A stretch of 64,000 bases of DNA. Origin: Siphonodentalium dalli (taxonomy: Eukaryota; Mollusca; Scaphopoda; Gadilida; Siphonodentaliidae). The stretch covers positions 111,898,004-111,962,003 of the forward strand of contig CP136064.1 in NCBI GenBank assembly GCA_032622095.1. The letters are read 5' to 3'. How positions within the stretch are numbered: position 1 is the stretch's first letter; every line of letters begins with the position of its first letter. The notes under the pieces were generated by a model, which worked only from the letters and a program-made list of their open reading frames with translations, did no database searches and was not told the DNA's origin. Shown here one piece after another: positions 58,459-64,000 of this stretch. Position numbers and translations under genes: made by a program.

Positions 58459-61400
58459 CGCGCCAATTTTTTATCTAAGAACATTAACTCTAAACGATAA
58501 ATAGAGGTACGAAGGCGGCGAGTTTATAATACCACACCATATTCGCTCATCTTTTCGCTGGTATAAGGACGATAGTTCTTCCCATGATTCGAGACAATAC
58601 ACGGGTGCCATTTGTGCAGAAATATATTATCGACGAACTACAATTCACAAAGGCATAAGAAAAGTAAAGACGGAGGTATGTCGGAAACACCATCGAATAA
58701 CGATATATTCAGTCGATACGAAGATACTGAGTATGATCTAGATTGCATTTCTTATATCAGGATCATTTTGGATCGTATAACACCGTGTAGATACGCTTTG
58801 TTAGCGCTTCACAAATTTCCCCGTTGTATAATGACACTATCAGATGCCTTTATGACCATAATTGAAACCCATCAGGGCTCATCGAGTGTCTTTTGATCAA
58901 TTATTATCACATTTCACCAGTTCCAACATGACATGTACAACTTCCCTATCAACAATGTTTTCTAAATTGCCAAAACTGAGTGCATTTATGATGTTGCTTC
59001 ATATCTGAGGATACCATGGGGTGTAATTTCATTGATTGCTACCACGCATCAAGGGTCAAAATACAATACACATTTCTCCTGACCAAGGCCTCAGAAAGTG
59101 TCTTTTCATCTATTTTTATCATATTTCATGAGTTCCAGCATGGAATGTAATAATAAAATTGCATATGGACTACATATGGACTGTGGATTGATCTCTAGGG
59201 ACCCAATGGCTGTAATTAAATATATTTTTAAAACACATGGAGCTTAAGACATGAAATATACAATTTTCCTGACCAAATTATGACCTACAATACACTATGA
59301 GGTCCCTTTATGTTCATAACTCAGTCATAAGTACTCATGAAGTGTCTTTTTATCCATTTTATCACATTTCATGGGTTCCAACATGAAATGTTTACCTTCA
59401 CTGCCGACATTGTGGCCTACAGTTGAAAACTTGAGAACATTTACGCTGTGTCTAGGCGACCGATGGGGTGTAATTACATTGATTGTTAAAACACATGTAG
59501 GATAAAATATGAAATTTACACTTTTCCTGACCAAATTATGGCTTACAATCTAGTATGAGATGCCGTTGTTGTCATAACTCAAAGTCATCAGAGCTCAGTA
59601 AGTGCCTTTTGATGCATGTTTATCACATTTGATGAGTTCCAACATGAAATATACACTTTCCCTGGCAAGAATGTTGCCTAAAATTGCAAAATTGAGTCAA
59701 TTTATGCTCTAGGTTAATGTCTAGGACACCACTCCCATGTCCCTTAATTCATTTTTTACCATAGATGAAGGGTCAAATATGAAATACATATTTCTCCTGA
59801 CCAAATTATGGGGTACATTGGCACTATGAGATGACTTTATGTTCATAACTCAAAGATATGAGGTCTCGTGAAGTGTCTTTACATCTATTTTTATCATATT
59901 TCATGAGTTCCAGGATGAAATATTCACCTTCACTAGCAATATTGTTGTCTAAAATTGCAAACGTTTTCTCAAAATATGAGATATTGCGCGAACTGTTAGT
60001 GAGCTAATTGATTTTTGTGTCAAATTTGATCCAACATAGACAAAAACATTCAATAATTATGAAGGACTTACTCGAAAACTTAATTTTTATTGCTTTTTTT
60101 TTATAAATGTGAGGGTTATTTTCACACTAGCTCTTGGATATTCGTTCTTATGTCATCGTTTTTGTTTCAAAGTATTTGTTTTTTGTTGATAATTGACAAC
60201 CCTGCGTTATTTTGATCGAGAATGAAAAACAAAATATTGTATTTTCATGCATTGGTTCGTTATGGTCCTAATATGAAACATTTTAACTCAAATGCTATAT
60301 TATTTCGGTTAAATACAAGCTATGTTAACATTTTTCTAGGAAATATTCATTTCTGCATCATTATATTTGCGATGATGAACACATTCACACATTAGACCGA
60401 ATGGATTCGCACAAAGCCTTCCTTTATTATAAGACTTCGATAGAAATTATATACGTTTTCTCAAATTATAAGATTTTGGTCCAAATTTCATTTAAATACT
60501 TGATTGTTGCTTCCAACTGTATTTCAAATAGACGAAATATTTCCATTTTATTTAAAACAGACGAAATATTTACAATGCTTATCAAGTAATTACATTGTTC
60601 TTCGATATTAGTTGTTAGATTATGGTTTTCTAACGTTTTATGAAGAGTAGTATTCAAAATTATATATTCCTTTTTTTTCTGTCAGTGTAAAGAGGCAACA
60701 TTCTGCATATGCACATCTTAAAGAGTGCTTATATACTTTAACATTAAAGTATACATCATAACCCACATATTTGAACACATTACATTCGTGCATATAATGG
60801 CATATTGATAAGACACACCGGACCACCATAGAGCTTATAGCGTATGTGGAACTGAATAGTTAACTATAGTAGAGGGCTTTTTTACTTGATTTAACAGTGA
60901 AAAGGGCACTTAATGTACATCATAATATAACGCACTAATATGTATTGGATTTGCTTTAAGAAACACGGACGTATACATAAATCAGATACGCATACTTAGA
61001 ACACATTCACTTCGTGTATATACTGAAGTATACCACGTATATAGTCCACAAAGACATAGCCCTGCATGTGAAAACTCAGTTTAACTATACATTAAAGAGC
61101 GTTTATACGTGATTTACCTGTGAAAATGGAAATTTTTATACATCATATCACATAGAGGTACCGTACTTGCTTTAAGAATATGGACAGGTATAGGCACAAT
61201 CATAACAACAATGGAGACCAGCGTTCTTACACAGAAATCAGTAATTTATGCACTAAAATGGTAACAACAATGAAAAATATACACTCTGTGAACTGCCATA
61301 GACATCAGAACTATTAAGAATTTATGAGTTGTGTCGCTTGTTTAGTTGCGATACATGATGCAATAATTTGAGTTACCAACAATAAAACAGTATTGACGCT

Positions 61401-64000
61401 ATATATTATCCATATACCGACGGTTTTAGACTATATTTCTACTAATAATGCTATTAAATGAACGACAATTAAGAGAAATGAACTATGAATGCATATATGA
61501 AGTCAATATGTATACACGCGTCCACATAGCAGGCCTTTTCCAGACCAATGTTTGATACCCCCGTATAAAATAGAGCGTTTTGAGAAGAATATGTGAAATT
61601 AATATGCACATGTGTTCACATAGTAGGTCTTATCGTCATATGAAACTGCCACGTAGTACATGCTTTGTTTCCTCTGTATAACAGACTAAATGTATAGGAT
61701 GTACAATACATATAATTGGTGAAAAGAATACATGAAGTATTTATGCATTAGTCTACACCATATGGGCTCTTTATTGTCTCCATGTAATGGAGATTTTAGA
61801 CTAAATTTCTTCTAATAATGCTATAAATGAACGATAATAAAGAGAAATGAACGATTAAAGAATACATCAAGTAAATATGTATACACGCATCCACATAGTA
61901 GGTCTTTTCCAGACCAATGTTTTGATGCCTCTGTATTAACAGAGAGCTTGGAGTATATATGAATGAACGGTAAGGAATATGTGAAATTAATATAGACATG
62001 TGTTCGCATAGTAGCCCTATCGGGGGCATGTTTCCTTAAATGGTAGCAATAATGAAAATTTACACTGTGTATTACAAACCACTCAAGGCTTCAAAAATAT
62101 TACTAATTTTTGTGTTGTGATCAGTTGTCTCGCTTGTTTAGCTGCGATACATGATTCAATAATTTCATTTACCGCCAATAAAGCAGTATTGACTGGTATT
62201 GACGCATTATTTTCTCAATATAACGGCGAGTTTAGATTCCTACTAATAATGCTATAAATTAACGACAATAAAGAGAAATCAAAGATTAAAGAGTACATCG
62301 AATAAATGTGTATACACGCGTTCCGCTCGTATGCCTTTTCCAGACCAATGGTTGATAACCCCCTACATAATAGAGCGTTTTGATAAGAACATGTGTCCAC
62401 ATAGTAGGCCTTTCGTGACATGAGACTGCCACTTGGTACAGACTGTCACTTGGTACATGCTTTGTTTACTCTGTATAACAGCCTATCTTGATGGGAGTTA
62501 TAATACATATAATTGATGAAAATAATGCATGAAGTAAGTATTTATACACTAGTCTACATAATATGGGCTCTTTAGTTTCTCCATTTAATGGAGATTTTAG
62601 AGTAATAATATGAATGAACTATGACTAGAATACATCGAAGAACCAGACACCAATGCCATACTCCTACCATCCATGGAGCAAGTAATATACATGATATAAG
62701 ACATAAAATACAACAGACAGTATCGTGTGCAACCGCTAAGGTATCATATGAATGAACCGTCATACACAATGATGTTACAACCAAAACTGCCTTATGGACG
62801 AAATACTGGAACTGATTATACATTTGATACACGACATGTCATTCCACTTTATACATGGTCAGTTAGATATCTTGCGAAAGTGACGTGCACCTTTAAGGTA
62901 TGTGACCAAAATGTGTTGTATTGTATTTTATATATATGACCATTTCTGCAGTAAATAACGACACATCATTACTAGTGGGACTATGTGTGAAGCTCTTTGA
63001 ATTAAATGAGCTTACTATGGTGGACATGTTTAACCAGATACGTTCTTCAAATAATGTTGGGATTTAAATTGAAGCTTAATTAGCCCTTCAAGCTTTCCAA
63101 ATCAAGGTTATGGCGTGAAACAACCTGGAGAGAAAGATTTTATTTAGTTACTAATGTGGGTTCAAATAGAAACACATGGCGAAGGCCATGATTCGAGCCT
63201 GTATGGCGCTTCATAGCCCATTAAAGGCGCGCCGATGGGTGTGGTTAACTTTAATATGTCATGTGTAGGCCAGAAGCCACGAGGAACCCATTGCTGTCCA
63301 TGTCTGTACCCCATATATACTGCTATATGCAGTCGACCTACCTAGGACCTCAGTTTCTCCTTTCCTGTGTGGCTATTCCAAACCCATTTAGTGCAATGCG
63401 TTTGAAAATATACAGAGCGTTATTAAGAAGGATCGCTGATGCGTATAATATAACCAATATTTAGTCAAAATTTTAAGAAAACCCATTATTGAAACATTGC
63501 GTTTGATAGTGTTGGGATTTGACCATATAATGGTTATCAGTGAAGTGATGACATGTGCACTAAATGACCTCAGTCAGTAAAGGCTAGTTCAGACCATATG
63601 AGAACCACACTCACCACCCATGCCTATACCCAAACAAACACCATGGCGACAGCGAAACACTACGAAGCTTCTCCCCACACGGACACTGTTGTCTTCCATG
63701 GATAATTTCTGATCCCATGTTGAGACCAAATTTCAGCCAAAGGGAACCCGTGGTTTCTGAGAAAATTATATTACAATTATGTACGGATGACGGACGAAGA
63801 GTGATTGGTTTTAGTTTCCACACAGATGTGTACCAACACGTTTTGAGACTGATATAGATGAAGTGTCCCTTTTATTATTGTTACGATGTGAAGTTGGCTA
63901 GTTCATACCCGTAGTATCAGTTTCACTGGCCAGTGTCACTTAGAAACAATATTACGGATCATTGTCACATACAAAGGTCTTCAAAGGGAAGTCTATAATA
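58459..64000 (-). repeat. giant palindrome, right arm (continues past the window)
   Basis: Inverted copy of 52888-58429. The last bases of the window still match, so the arm is longer than 5,542 bp. Contents are as in the left arm; no additional gene. Confidence 0.97.

Noticed and set aside
52888-64000. Terminal inverted repeats of a large DNA transposon such as a Maverick
   Set aside because: The arms meet with only 29 bp between them, leaving no room for element genes, and no integrase or polymerase is seen.

Overview
The window looks like nuclear DNA of a marine invertebrate, plausibly a lophotrochozoan such as a mollusc. Reasons: AT-rich, intron-like DNA, frequent acatgta and TATA/CA microsatellites, canonical GT-AG splice sites, and LTR, hAT, LINE and tRNA-SINE remnants. 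The taxon is inference. It is gene-poor and repeat-rich; no prokaryotic operons, rRNA or CRISPR were seen.

Layout: (1) 1-26.7 kb is mostly non-coding. It holds a hAT end (1-491), a TA-flanked MITE (3340-3904), and pieces of a minus-strand gene for a small secreted protein. One recognisable thrombospondin type 1 exon (6715-6896) ends in a stop. Two paralogous signal-peptide exons (12038-12143 and 18660-18765) have splice donors in the matching phase. A GC-rich palindromic array lies just 3' of the TSP1 stop, and minisatellites and dispersed duplications fill the rest.

(2) 26,720-36,368 is a complete, young Ty3/gypsy LTR retrotransposon on the minus strand. Its 488/491-bp LTRs differ by three substitutions and two small indels, and it has a 4-bp ATAT target duplication. 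Gag has a CCHC knuckle, and Pol has protease, RT, RNase H and an HHCC/DD35E integrase. The gag-pol junction carries a canonical -1 frameshift signal: UUUAAAC, a 5-nt spacer and a 12-bp stem-loop. A third small ORF follows pol, and its internal peptide repeats differ almost only at synonymous positions.

(3) 36.4-52.8 kb holds a 1,996-bp internally deleted hAT element with an 8-bp target duplication and BED and dimerisation remnants, a LINE ORF2 remnant, several near-perfect hairpins, a cluster of nuclear-receptor-type AGGTCA half-sites, and minisatellites.

(4) 52,888-64,000 is a giant inverted repeat: two 5,542-bp arms, apparently identical, around a 29-bp GC-rich spacer, still running at the window edge. 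It is either a very recent inverted duplication or an assembly or library fold-back artefact.

The only complete gene set that clearly works together is that of the retrotransposon. The TSP1 gene is fragmentary as seen here.
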